Shown: piece after piece, positions 1-8,459 of the stretch
How positions within the stretch are numbered: position 1 is the stretch's first letter
How the letters are laid out: each line of letters starts with the position of its first letter
NCBI GenBank assembly: GCA_029262735.1
Contig: JAJCYY010000102.1
Span: forward strand, 1 to 46,566
Length of the DNA: 46,566 nt
Direction of reading: 5' to 3'
Source: Chloroflexota bacterium
GTDB taxonomy: Bacteria; Chloroflexota; Dehalococcoidia; Lucifugimonadales; Lucifugimonadaceae
The notes under the pieces: model-generated
What the model was told of the DNA's origin: nothing
Seen by the model: the letters and a program-made list of their open reading frames with translations, nothing else
Database searches by the model: none
Position numbers and translations under genes: made by a program

Positions 1-213
1 AGTGGATCTCCCCAGGAATCGAGATTGGAGATCGGTCCCAGTGGTCAGCCCAGTTTCGACATTGATCGCTTTACCGTGACGATTCTGGAATTGCGCCCTG
101 ACCCGCCACCGGTCGGCGGCGTAACCCAGGGTGAGTATGAACTCAAGTTACGACTCGAGGATAATCTGAATGGTCATGACGAAAACAACGCTGATCGCGC
201 ACCGAGGCCTTGA
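1..213 (+). CDS. C-terminal end of an unknown protein (5' truncated by window)
   Basis: The frame is open from base 1 to a TGA at 211-213, giving about 70 C-terminal residues. It contains a beta-strand-like stretch (DRFTVTILELRPDPPP followed by EYELKLRLED) and a polar tail. I do not recognise a family. The alternating hydrophobic pattern suggests the edge of a beta-sandwich domain. It overlaps the start of the next gene by 44 bases if that gene starts at 170. The upstream part needed to identify it lies outside the window. Confidence 0.45.
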   Translation, partial: SGSPQESRLEIGPSGQPSFDIDRFTVTILELRPDPPPVGGVTQGEYELKLRLEDNLNGHDENNADRAPRP

Positions 214-913
214 CGACTCTTATCCGGAGAACACGATGCTGGCTTTCAAAGCCGCGTTGGAACTGGGCATGGGCATCGAGTTCGACCTGGCGATGACCTC
301 TGATCAGCACATAGTTGTCCTGCACGACGCCACCGTTGACCGCACAACCAACGGCACGGGTCGACCCGATCAGATGTCACTGGCGGAGATACAAGAACTC
401 GATGCTGGCTCATGGAAGGGAAAACAGTTCGCCGGAGCCAGGATCCCGACGTTCGACGAGGTGCTTGATCTTGTTGCGAATTACCCTGACCTGGATCCTG
501 CCATTGCGCTAGACGTTAAGACATTGCAGCCGGGAATCATCAACAGGATCTGTGAAGCACTGGACCAACATGGCGTGATGGACAGGACCGTGGGCATCGG
601 CGTAATCCCGCAGTCTGTCGATGTCAGGCGAAGATTCTACGAAGGCAACGCGCAGTTTCAGTGCGCGGCTCTTGCACAGTCACCTGAAACGCTACCTCTG
701 GCGCTGAGCGATCCGTACTCCAGCTGGATATATGGCCGATTCGTGCCTTCTGTTGTCGACGTGGAATCCGTCCATGCCGTGGGGAAGAAGATTATGGTTT
801 CTGGCGACGCAGTTTCCGCTGACGTTGCACAGGCCCAGAAGGCGGCAGAAACTAGTCCCGATGCGGTGCTCACCTGGCACCCCACGGAGCTGAACATCCG
901 CCTGAACAGCTAA
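170..913 (+). CDS. Glycerophosphodiester phosphodiesterase family protein
   Basis: This 247-residue GDPD-family TIM-barrel enzyme is predicted to hydrolyse glycerophosphodiesters to glycerol 3-phosphate and an alcohol. The N-terminus shows the family signature: catalytic H11 in AHRG, the E20-N21-T22 of YPENT, a metal-binding E37/D39 pair (IEFDL), and H52-D53 followed by TVDRTTNGTG. The usual 'IEIK' strand appears as ALDVKT. No signal peptide is visible, so it is probably cytoplasmic. The ATG at 170 is preceded by GAGG at 157-160 with good spacing; a second ATG at 176 is possible. It overlaps the preceding frame, suggesting co-transcription, and converges on the RraA-family gene with only 3 bases between them. 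Confidence 0.9.
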   Translation: MVMTKTTLIAHRGLDDSYPENTMLAFKAALELGMGIEFDLAMTSDQHIVVLHDATVDRTTNGTGRPDQMSLAEIQELDAGSWKGKQFAGARIPTFDEVLDLVANYPDLDPAIALDVKTLQPGIINRICEALDQHGVMDRTVGIGVIPQSVDVRRRFYEGNAQFQCAALAQSPETLPLALSDPYSSWIYGRFVPSVVDVESVHAVGKKIMVSGDAVSADVAQAQKAAETSPDAVLTWHPTELNIRLNS

Positions 914-916
914 CGC

Positions 917-1642
917 CTATGCCTCGCCCCGCTGCTTGTACTCCTCGAACAACTTCCAGGTGGCGTCGTTGAACGGATAGTACTTGCCTGGAGAGCCGGG
1001 ATTGCGCTCCAGCTCCTTCTTCACCACCTGCTCTACGGCCTCACGCTCAGCAGCAACCTCAAGCACCGTTTCAGCCATGGCCGCTGGCACGACCACAACG
1101 CCATCATCGTCGCCAACAACCGCATCACCCGGCCTGACAACGATGCCGCCGCACGAGATCACATCATTCACTGCCCAGGGCTGCATCACACCCGGCCCCT
1201 GCTTCGCCGTGCTGGAATGACAGAAGACAGGAAATCCGTACTCCTTCAGCACAGCGGTATCCCTGACAGATCCGTCGGTCACAAGTCCGCCAACTTTGCG
1301 CTGCGAAAGTCTCAGGAACTTGATGTCTCCGCCGATCGACTCCCATTGGCCGACCGCGGACGCCACGAGCACCTCGCCTGGGCCGCATAACTCGAACGCC
1401 CTGTACTCCGGAGAATCTTCACCACTTGGCTTGTCTGCCAGGATGTCCTGCCTGTGATAGACAAACCGCAGCGTGACTGCGCGGCCAACCATCTTCTGTC
1501 CAGGAAAAAGCGGGCGGGCTCCGTGAATCATGGTTTGCGGCCACCCATGAACCCAGAGAGCGTCTATCAGCGTCTGCGTTGGAAGCTCGCCGAGCTTTGT
1601 CAGCATCTCGTCCGAAATAACCGTTGCCGATGCGTTGGCCAA
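917..1642 (-). CDS. RraA / HMG-aldolase family protein
   Basis: This 241-residue protein belongs to the RraA-like family, which includes 4-hydroxy-4-methyl-2-oxoglutarate/oxaloacetate aldolases and is often mis-annotated as demethylmenaquinone methyltransferase. The hallmark strand and loop GGLVTDGSVRDT is present and supplies the conserved Arg and metal-binding Asp; PGDAVVGDDDGVVVVP follows. The C-terminal helix is charged and slightly longer than in RraA. The start is a TTG with GGGAG 7 bases upstream, which I prefer to an internal ATG at codon 13. It lies 40 bases downstream of the ketopantoate-reductase-family gene on the same strand, so the two may form an operon. A catabolic aldolase or decarboxylase role fits better than RNase E inhibition, but the substrate is unknown. 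Confidence 0.85.
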   Translation of the reverse strand: MANASATVISDEMLTKLGELPTQTLIDALWVHGWPQTMIHGARPLFPGQKMVGRAVTLRFVYHRQDILADKPSGEDSPEYRAFELCGPGEVLVASAVGQWESIGGDIKFLRLSQRKVGGLVTDGSVRDTAVLKEYGFPVFCHSSTAKQGPGVMQPWAVNDVISCGGIVVRPGDAVVGDDDGVVVVPAAMAETVLEVAAEREAVEQVVKKELERNPGSPGKYYPFNDATWKLFEEYKQRGEA

Positions 1643-1682
1643 AATTTAACTCCCGAGCTTTCGACTCCATAGCCGCAGGCCA

Positions 1683-2597
1683 CTAGCTGCCGTGCTTGAA
1701 CTTCTCCAGCGTCATCACAAGTGCGGCTGACGCCGAAATCGGAATGCCTGCCGCCCGCCCTTTCTGCACAACGGCGCCAAGTAGATCGTCGAGCTCAAGT
1801 GGCTTCCCGTTGGCCAGGTCGTACTGCAGAGAGGATTTGAACTCTTCCGCCTCTTCCACGCCGCCCCGCAGTTTCTCCTGCACAACCCCTGGAGCAAACT
1901 CGACTCCTTCTGACTTGCCGATGGCAACTATTTCTTCCATGACGGCGCGGATGGTATTTTCACCTTCGGGGCCTGCAAGTACCTCGGGCAGACTGGCGCG
2001 AGCGGCGGTCATAACCGTTCCGAATGCGCCAACCGCAACTAGCTTCGTCCACAGAGTCGAACCAATATTTGAACTGACCTCAACCTGGATGCCCGGTCTC
2101 TCCAGCATGGCTCGAATGACTTCGGTCCGTTCAGACTTCGAACCATCATTTTCGCCAAACTCGATTCGTGCCGTCGATCCTGATTGCTCTATGCGACCCG
2201 GGCCCATCATCGCTGCTTCGATATATGTCGCACCCTGGAGCACCCGATCCCACCCGTAGTACCCGGCGATCGTCTCACCGCTCGTAACACCGTTCTGGAT
2301 GGTGAGTATGTTGGTAGATGGACTGACCATCGGTTTTATCAGCGGCAACGCATCTACGTTCGAGTAGAGCTTTACGCAATGCAGGATCAGATCGACCGGA
2401 CCGACTTCTGCAGGGTCAGGCGTAGCAGCAACCCTGGCCGTGAAGCTCCCCCAGTGACTCTCAACGACCAGCCCGCTCTGATTAATTGCGTCTCCGTGCA
2501 CCCCACGCGCTATCAGTGTGACGTCCTCGCCACTGTGCGCCAGCACCCCGCCAAAGTAACCGCCAACGGCTCCCGCTCCCATCACGGCGATCTTCAT
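1683..2597 (-). CDS. Ketopantoate reductase (PanE/ApbA) family dehydrogenase
   Basis: This 304-residue NAD(P)-dependent reductase has an N-terminal Rossmann motif (GAGAVGGYFGG, residues 7-17) and the family's two-domain layout. The conserved IQNGV segment and the LWTKL lysine that opens the C-terminal domain are present. The two Asn residues that follow this Lys in E. coli PanE (KLAVN...N) are not: here the run is KLVAVGAFGTVMTAARA. That resembles divergent homologues more than authenticated 2-dehydropantoate 2-reductases, so I withhold the panE name. Expected chemistry is reduction of a 2-oxo acid or lactone with NADPH in the cytoplasm. The gene precedes the RraA-family gene on the same strand, so a small 2-oxo-acid catabolic operon is plausible. 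Confidence 0.85.
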   Translation of the reverse strand: MKIAVMGAGAVGGYFGGVLAHSGEDVTLIARGVHGDAINQSGLVVESHWGSFTARVAATPDPAEVGPVDLILHCVKLYSNVDALPLIKPMVSPSTNILTIQNGVTSGETIAGYYGWDRVLQGATYIEAAMMGPGRIEQSGSTARIEFGENDGSKSERTEVIRAMLERPGIQVEVSSNIGSTLWTKLVAVGAFGTVMTAARASLPEVLAGPEGENTIRAVMEEIVAIGKSEGVEFAPGVVQEKLRGGVEEAEEFKSSLQYDLANGKPLELDDLLGAVVQKGRAAGIPISASAALVMTLEKFKHGS

Positions 2598-2798
2598 ATA
2601 GCAACCTCAAGTCTCATTGGATTTCGTTCGTCAGCGCGTTTACCGGGATTCCGAACCGGGATCATGTCGGTGAGCACTTAGAGGCAATCACTGGGCACGC
2701 ACTCTCGCCGTCACTAGAGCCGACATACGATATCACCAATCGAACGCCGGTTCGGCAAGCTCTAGACAACGAAACCGAGTTCGCACGAGTAACGACCT

Positions 2799-3338
2799 AT
2801 GCCATTGTGGACACGCAACCGATCAGTCGGTCTCCTGGTCGGTGCCCTGGTGTTGATAGCCGTCAGTTGTGGCAACGCCGAAGGTGCGCTCCCGGCCACA
2901 CTCGTTCAGACCCCAAATGCCTCCCGGGACGCGCCGGTATCTGTAATTGCCGAGACTAGCGGACGAATCTGGCTCGTCGCTCCAACGGGTGAACACCAAC
3001 AAGGCTGGGCCGAACTATGGGAACAAGACGGCAGCCTGTTCGTCGAGGTGGAGGTATCTCCGCCCGAAGCGGTCGCCCAACCGGCACACATCCACATGGG
3101 CACTTGCTCTGCGCTCGGTGTCGTAGTTCACAGCCTGGCGAACATCATTCGCGGTCATTCATTGACCGAATTGCCGGGCATACGAGTGAGTGACGTGGCA
3201 ACCGGAGAACTCGCCATCAACCTTCATCTCTCATTTGCCGATTTCGTCACGTTTACAGCCTGTGGAGAAATTCCGTCTCTCAGTGATGGGCAGATCTCCG
3301 AGTCTCAAGAATCTGGTTCAACCGCCGCAGACAACTAG
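2799..3338 (+). CDS. Putative lipoprotein with CHRD-like 'AHIHxGTC' domain
   Basis: This 179-residue exported protein has a basic N-terminus (MPLWTRNR), a hydrophobic stretch and a lipobox ending in cysteine (LIAVSC, Cys24), so it is probably a lipid-anchored surface protein. The mature part contains PAHIHMGTCSALGVVVHSL and a later AINLHLS...FTACG. This resembles small CHRD or Cu/Zn-SOD-like beta domains in which HxH and paired Cys residues stabilise the fold. The tail is Ser/Glu-rich and low in complexity. The function is unknown. It stands alone on the plus strand and its stop is 2 bases from the end of the convergent histidine kinase gene. Confidence 0.7.
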   Translation: MPLWTRNRSVGLLVGALVLIAVSCGNAEGALPATLVQTPNASRDAPVSVIAETSGRIWLVAPTGEHQQGWAELWEQDGSLFVEVEVSPPEAVAQPAHIHMGTCSALGVVVHSLANIIRGHSLTELPGIRVSDVATGELAINLHLSFADFVTFTACGEIPSLSDGQISESQESGSTAADN

Positions 3339-3340
3339 CT

Positions 3341-4936
3341 CTAGGCCGCGTCTACCGATTCATCAAGTACCGTGCTGCCCGGGACATAGGTCAGAGGAAG
3401 TTCGACGCAAACGCTCGTCCCGGAATCGACCTCACTGTCGATCTTCACGACTCCGCCGTGTCCTTCGACAATTGATCTGACAATCACCAGTCCGATCCCG
3501 GTCCCTGGCGCGCCTGATGCAACAGCCTTTTCCGAGCGGAAGAATGTGCTAAACAGTTGTTGTTGATCTTCGGGTGAAATGCCAATCCCCTGGTCAGTGA
3601 CCCTGAAACAGATATTGCCCACGTGTTCAATCACATCAAACTCAAGCTGTGACTCGATCGGCGAGTACTTCGAGGCGTTGCTCAGCAGATTCGCAATCAC
3701 CTGTTGCAGCCTGCCCGGGTCCCCTCTGAATTCCAGCTTCGGATCAGCAACTGAAACAGTCAATTTCTGGTTTCGAGCATCGAGCATCGGCTGCACAAGT
3801 TGAACCGCTTCGTTCGCAATCCCACCTGCAGTCACCTGCTCGAAGTTCAAACTCAGCTTGCCTGTTGCCGCCGCCGATACATCGAGCAGCTCATCTATCA
3901 ACATCTTCAGTAGCGTGCTATTCCCGGACAGGGCGTCGAACTGCTTGGTCTCTCGTTCATTCATCGAGTCCCCAAGACTCTTTCTGAGGGTTCCAGCGAA
4001 CGAGACTATCGAAGTCAGCGGCGTCTTTAACTCGTGGGAGATCATTGTAAGAAACTGGGATTTCGCTTGGTTCGCTTCCTGAAGCTCGGTATTGTGCACA
4101 TCAAGTTGCTCGCGCATCGTGCGCTCCGTCTCCAGCAACTCGGATAGTCGTTCCCTCGCCTCCACCGTGAACCGATGGCCACGGATCACGATCCAGGACA
4201 GCAGTACGAATAGTGCCGCCATGGTGCCGCCGAGGACGGCGATACGCTCCGGAGCAACCAGCCCTGTGACTCCGGGCACTGCATCGGTCACATCGCGAAA
4301 TGCAACGAGAACCGCCACGGGACCGGTGCTCTCGACACTCCATTCTGCGTTGACCGGGTTCGCGGTTATCACGGTCGCAATGTCCGCGGGTTGTCCATTG
4401 AAGAGCGTCAGGGCGTACTCTTCGTGGTATCTGCTAAACGAATCACCGGAGACAACGCGACGGGCATCGCCATCAGAAATTGCAGGTCCGATATTCGGGT
4501 CACCAGCATTCGGGTCAGTAGAGTAAATGAGCGACCCGGACGGGGTGAAGAGGTCAACGCGTGATATGGGATGTCCGCTCAGGGCATTGATGATGTCCCG
4601 ATCGAACTCGCGCTTTACCAAGTCGATAGCCGTGGCAAGGTCGTCGCCAGGACCGATGTATGAAGTGACCGCCAACGAAACATCGAATACAACCCGTTCA
4701 ATATCCGCCTCAGCGTCCTGCCTGAGACTGTTTATGGCGGTTCCGCTCTGGATACGCAGAGTGGAGAAATTTAATATTGCAAACGCGCCAACTACCAGCA
4801 GGACGCTGGCAAGCAGGTAGTAGCGCACCAACGGAAAGGGCTTCGGGAGGCTGACCGTGCCATCTAGCTCCGGGCCGGACCGTTGATCCGATTCGTTGGG
4901 TGGGATCTCCATTTCTATCAGAGTGACATTCGGCAC
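3341..4936 (-). CDS. Membrane sensor histidine kinase (orphan)
   Basis: This 531-residue class I histidine kinase has a transmembrane helix near residues 38-58, an extracytoplasmic sensor domain of about 170 residues, and a second helix near 232-251. A short coiled-coil linker (about 256-292) leads into HisKA with the H-box SHELKTPLTSI, phospho-accepting H301. The HATPase_c domain shows the N-box NLLSNASKYSP, G1 box DQGIGI, F-box FSTFFRS and G2 box GTGIGLVIV. All catalytic boxes look intact. The start given is a GTG; an ATG eight codons later (4912) is equally possible, and neither has a strong ribosome site. No response regulator is adjacent, so its partner is elsewhere. The sensor domain looks like a dCache/PAS-type periplasmic sensor, but I cannot name its ligand. 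Confidence 0.92.
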   Translation of the reverse strand: MPNVTLIEMEIPPNESDQRSGPELDGTVSLPKPFPLVRYYLLASVLLVVGAFAILNFSTLRIQSGTAINSLRQDAEADIERVVFDVSLAVTSYIGPGDDLATAIDLVKREFDRDIINALSGHPISRVDLFTPSGSLIYSTDPNAGDPNIGPAISDGDARRVVSGDSFSRYHEEYALTLFNGQPADIATVITANPVNAEWSVESTGPVAVLVAFRDVTDAVPGVTGLVAPERIAVLGGTMAALFVLLSWIVIRGHRFTVEARERLSELLETERTMREQLDVHNTELQEANQAKSQFLTMISHELKTPLTSIVSFAGTLRKSLGDSMNERETKQFDALSGNSTLLKMLIDELLDVSAAATGKLSLNFEQVTAGGIANEAVQLVQPMLDARNQKLTVSVADPKLEFRGDPGRLQQVIANLLSNASKYSPIESQLEFDVIEHVGNICFRVTDQGIGISPEDQQQLFSTFFRSEKAVASGAPGTGIGLVIVRSIVEGHGGVVKIDSEVDSGTSVCVELPLTYVPGSTVLDESVDAA

Positions 4937-5031
4937 AAATTACTGCACTGCGGCAAACTGCAAACAAGTTGCAGAATTGGCGCATCGGTTCCATAAATGA
5001 AACGCATTGATCCGCTCGAAGGGAAACCAAC

Positions 5032-5775
5032 TTGACCAACCAGATCGTCCGAACAGATGGCCGCTCACCCGACCAGCTAAGGCCGGTCCGAATCACTCCC
5101 GGGTTCATGCCAAACGCCGAAGGTTCGGCACTCATAGAGACGGGAGAGACCCATGTGATCTGCACAGCTTCAGTCGAATCTCGTGTGCCGCCGTGGCTCA
5201 GGGGCCAGGGCAGAGGGTGGGTAACAGCGGAGTATTCGATGCTTCCAAGAGCGACAAACGAGCGAGTACGACGCGATCGTGGTGGCAAACTGGGTGGCCG
5301 GACACAGGAGATCCAGCGACTGATCGGGCGATCATTGAGGGCGGCAGTCGACCTCGACGTACTGGGCGAGAACTCGATCCTCATAGACTGCGATGTGCTG
5401 CGTGCAGACGGCGGTACAAGAACGGCAGCCATCACCGGAGCCTACGTTGCGCTGCGAGGAGCCATCTCCTGGCTGCAACAGGAAGGGCGTCTGACTGACG
5501 ATCCAATTGTTCAAGAAATCGCTGCCGTCAGCGTGGGCATCGTAGATGAAGCTGAACTGCTCGACCTCGCATATGACGAAGACTTCAAGGCAGATGTGGA
5601 TATGAACGTTGTGATGACCGGCGACGGCAATTTTGTCGAAGTGCAGGGTACTGCCGAAGGCCAGCCGTACTCGGCCGCACAGTTGGACAAGCTCCTGGCT
5701 CTTGCTGGATCGGGTATCACCGAACTAGCTCGGGAGCAGAATCGAGCTATTGCAGCCGGTAACTCAAAAACCTGA
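5032..5775 (+). CDS. rph: Ribonuclease PH
   Basis: This 247-residue phosphorolytic 3'-5' exoribonuclease trims tRNA 3' ends. Diagnostic segments are the N-terminal [13 protein letters not shown], a mid-protein [35 protein letters not shown], the catalytic region [23 protein letters not shown], and a C-terminal [23 protein letters not shown]. The length is typical. It begins with TTG, supported by GAAGGG 8 bases upstream and by the usual position of the DGR motif. It is transcribed divergently from the histidine kinase, 95 bases away, and may be co-transcribed with eno downstream, although the 172-base gap allows a separate promoter. Confidence 0.96.
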   Translation: MTNQIVRTDGRSPDQLRPVRITPGFMPNAEGSALIETGETHVICTASVESRVPPWLRGQGRGWVTAEYSMLPRATNERVRRDRGGKLGGRTQEIQRLIGRSLRAAVDLDVLGENSILIDCDVLRADGGTRTAAITGAYVALRGAISWLQQEGRLTDDPIVQEIAAVSVGIVDEAELLDLAYDEDFKADVDMNVVMTGDGNFVEVQGTAEGQPYSAAQLDKLLALAGSGITELAREQNRAIAAGNSKT

Positions 5776-5947
5776 TACCCGTGATCACCGCCAAATCTAG
5801 TTCAAATAGCCATCTGGAAGGCGTCGTCAGACTGGTCCAAAGGTATGCTGTAAAGGGTGATCGGGAGAACACCACCCTGATGAGCTACATTCAGCCCCAT
5901 AATCCCGTCTTACTCCGCCAATATCGAATCAACCCGGACTTACTGCC

Positions 5948-7330
5948 ATGACAAAAATCACAGACGTTCGCGGCAATGAGATTCTTGACTCGAGGGGTAA
6001 TCCCACAGTTCACGCCCGCGTTACTGTCGACACCGGGGCTGTTGGAAACTCTGCCGTCCCGTCCGGCGCCAGCACAGGATCCCGCGAAGCCGTGGAACTT
6101 CGCGACGGCAAACTCGACGAGTCCGATCAGCTCTTTGACGACAAGCGGTACGGAGGCAAAGGTGTCCTCAAAGCCGTCTCACACGTCAACGGAGAACTGC
6201 GTGACGCTGTGATCGGTCTCGACGTAGAAGACCAGGCGGCCATCGATTCCCGGATGCGCAAACTGGACGGTACGGAAAATAAAGGGAAGCTCGGAGCCAA
6301 CGCCCTGCTGGCGGTCTCACTTGCCGTCCTCCGTGCGTCTGCAATCGCCGCGAAAGACAAATCTGAGAACGAGGGAGAGGTCTATCAGCGGGTCGCAAGC
6401 CTTGCCGGTAATGACTCACCAAACGAGTTGCCTGTGCCAATGTTCAACATCTTGAACGGCGGAGCACACGCAGCAGGTTCCACTGACTTCCAGGAATTCA
6501 TGGTGGCCCCGGTCGGCATGGACACGTTCTCCGATGCGCTCAGAGCCGGATCTGAAATCTACCATCAGCTCGGCGGAATGCTCGAGAAGCTGGGGCTCTC
6601 GACCAATGTTGGATTCGAAGGTGGGTTCGCTCCGCACGGACTCACGAACCGCCAGGCGCTTGGCTACGTCACCCAGGCGATAGAAAACGCCGGTTACATT
6701 CCGGGCGAACAGGTCTACATAGCGCTGGACCCGGCCGCATCGGAGTTCTACAACAACCCCTCCGGAAGACCCGGAGCAGACCGCTACAATCTGCAACGGG
6801 AAGGCAACCGGTTCACCTCGGATCTAATGATCACCGAGTACCAGAACTTTTGCGGAGACTTTCCCATCTATTCAATCGAGGATGGGCTTGCCGAGGATGA
6901 CTGGGAAGGCTGGTCGACAATCACTGAGCGCATCGGAAACTCCACTCAGATTGTAGGAGATGACCTTTTTGTCACGCAGGAACGCTACCTTGAACGCGGC
7001 ATTAAGCAGGCTGCTGGCAATGCCATTCTGATAAAGCTAAACCAGGTAGGCACGGTCACTGAGACTCTGGATACCATAAAAATGGCCCAGAACGCCGGGT
7101 TTGGAGTGGTCATAAGCCATCGCTCCGGCGAGACTGAAGACACAACGATCGCAGACCTGGCGGTCGGGACTTCAGCCGGACAGATCAAGACAGGCGCGCC
7201 GGCCAGGAGCGAGCGGGTCGCCAAGTACAACAGGCTTCTGGCCATCGAAGAGACCCTGGGCGCGGAAGCTACATATGCCGGAAATCGGGTTCTCAAGCGG
7301 AGCATCCAGAATCGCGGTAAGACAGCGTGA
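5948..7330 (+). CDS. eno: Enolase
   Basis: This is phosphopyruvate hydratase (2-phosphoglycerate to phosphoenolpyruvate), a cytoplasmic glycolytic enzyme. At 460 residues it is longer than the usual 420-435. Conserved features include SRGNPT, the mobile loop GASTG (41-44), metal ligands D261 (LDPAASEFY), E311 (SIEDG) and D338 (GDDLF), catalytic K363 (LIKLNQ), SHRSGETEDT around H391, and the general acid E224. Two things are unusual. The near-universal GDEGG motif reads GFEGG (F223 replaces Asp), and about nine extra residues lie between ELRDG and RYGGKG. The gene is followed 38 bases later by gap, giving a glycolytic pair. Confidence 0.93.
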   Translation: MTKITDVRGNEILDSRGNPTVHARVTVDTGAVGNSAVPSGASTGSREAVELRDGKLDESDQLFDDKRYGGKGVLKAVSHVNGELRDAVIGLDVEDQAAIDSRMRKLDGTENKGKLGANALLAVSLAVLRASAIAAKDKSENEGEVYQRVASLAGNDSPNELPVPMFNILNGGAHAAGSTDFQEFMVAPVGMDTFSDALRAGSEIYHQLGGMLEKLGLSTNVGFEGGFAPHGLTNRQALGYVTQAIENAGYIPGEQVYIALDPAASEFYNNPSGRPGADRYNLQREGNRFTSDLMITEYQNFCGDFPIYSIEDGLAEDDWEGWSTITERIGNSTQIVGDDLFVTQERYLERGIKQAAGNAILIKLNQVGTVTETLDTIKMAQNAGFGVVISHRSGETEDTTIADLAVGTSAGQIKTGAPARSERVAKYNRLLAIEETLGAEATYAGNRVLKRSIQNRGKTA

Positions 7331-7368
7331 TCTGGAGTAGTGCACATCGCCGGAAAGGCTAAACGGAT

Positions 7369-8385
7369 ATGGCAAAGACGAAGATCGGCATAAATGGCTT
7401 CGGGAGAATCGGCAGGCAGGTCTTTCGGACCATCTCCGAGCGGCATCCTGACACCCTGGAGGTGGTCGCGATCAACGACCTCGGCGACGCCGCAACGAAC
7501 GCGCACCTGTTCAAGTACGACTCAACCTACGGCGTTTACGGCGGCACTGTTGAAACAAAAGGCGACGATCTGGTTATCGATGGCAGATCAATCACGGTCT
7601 TCTCAGAGCGAGATCCAGCCAACCTCAAATGGAGCGACGCCGGTGTCGAACTGGTTGTCGAATCGACAGGTTTCTTCACTGACGCGAGCCAGGCCTCGGG
7701 TCACCTGAACGGCGGAGCCAAGAAAGTCATCATCTCGGCGCCTGCCAAAAACGAAGACATCACGGTGGTCCTCGGGGTCAACCAGGACAGCTACGATCCC
7801 GCGCAGCACAATATTGTCTCGAACGCCTCATGCACGACGAACTGCGTGGCCCCAATGGCGAAGGTGCTGCACGATGAGTTCGGCATCGAGAGCGCGCTGA
7901 TGTCCACTATCCACGCCTACACGAACGATCAGCGCATCCTTGACCAGGTCCACAGCGACCTGAGACGTGCTCGAGCGGCGGCTAACAGCATCATCCCCAC
8001 GACCACTGGAGCGGCAAAGGCTGTAACGCAGGTGATCCCCGATCTGAAAGGACGGATCGACGGCATGGCGTACCGCGTGCCGGTCATCACAGGATCCGTA
8101 ACCGACCTCACCTGCAAGCTCGAACGCGAGGCGTCGGCGGGCGAGATCAACGAGGCGTTCAAGATAGCGTCTGCGAACAGTTTGAAGGGAATCCTTGGTG
8201 TCTCGGATGAGCCGCTGGTTTCGGTCGACTACATCGGCAACCCGAACTCATGCACCATCGACGCCCTCTCTACCGTTGCGGTCGGCGATGGATTCATCAA
8301 GATTGTCGGCTGGTATGACAACGAATGGGGCTACTCTTCCCGCACAGCAGACCTTGCAGACTTCATGGCGGGTAAGGGCCTGTAG
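7369..8385 (+). CDS. gap: Glyceraldehyde-3-phosphate dehydrogenase, type I
   Basis: This 338-residue NAD(P)-dependent enzyme converts glyceraldehyde 3-phosphate to 1,3-bisphosphoglycerate. The N-terminal [10 protein letters not shown] dinucleotide fold is followed by INDLGD; the Asp suggests NAD preference. The active-site segment SNASCTTNC carries nucleophile C155, with H182 in [10 protein letters not shown]. The substrate-binding loop [22 protein letters not shown] and the C-terminal WYDNEWGYS are intact. The ATG has a GGAAAGG ribosome site at about 10 bases. It lies directly downstream of eno, so both are probably one transcript ending at the hairpin at 8415-8443. Confidence 0.97.
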   Translation: MAKTKIGINGFGRIGRQVFRTISERHPDTLEVVAINDLGDAATNAHLFKYDSTYGVYGGTVETKGDDLVIDGRSITVFSERDPANLKWSDAGVELVVESTGFFTDASQASGHLNGGAKKVIISAPAKNEDITVVLGVNQDSYDPAQHNIVSNASCTTNCVAPMAKVLHDEFGIESALMSTIHAYTNDQRILDQVHSDLRRARAAANSIIPTTTGAAKAVTQVIPDLKGRIDGMAYRVPVITGSVTDLTCKLEREASAGEINEAFKIASANSLKGILGVSDEPLVSVDYIGNPNSCTIDALSTVAVGDGFIKIVGWYDNEWGYSSRTADLADFMAGKGL

Positions 8386-8414
8386 CGACTCAAGTTGTCG
8401 ATATCCTGCAAATC

Positions 8415-8443
8415 AGATGCTGCCGAATTTCACGGCAGCGTCT
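8415..8443. terminator. Convergent (bidirectional) terminator hairpin between gap and proA
   Basis: An 11-base-pair stem (AGATGCTGCCG with CGGCAGCGTCT, one G-T wobble) closes a 7-base loop in the 74-base gap between the convergent gap and proA genes. The T-rich tail is weak on the plus strand (TCTTCGCGTTT) and weaker on the minus strand, so termination efficiency is uncertain. Its position suits a shared terminator. Confidence 0.6.
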
Positions 8444-8459
8444 TCGCGTTTGACTCGCC

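Noticed and set aside
1696..2259. 187-codon plus-strand frame
   Set aside because: It is antisense to the ketopantoate-reductase-family gene, Ser/Pro-rich, with no motif.
4710..5435. 241-codon minus-strand frame across the histidine kinase start and rph
   Set aside because: It is antisense to rph and out of frame with the kinase; the composition is unlike a protein family.
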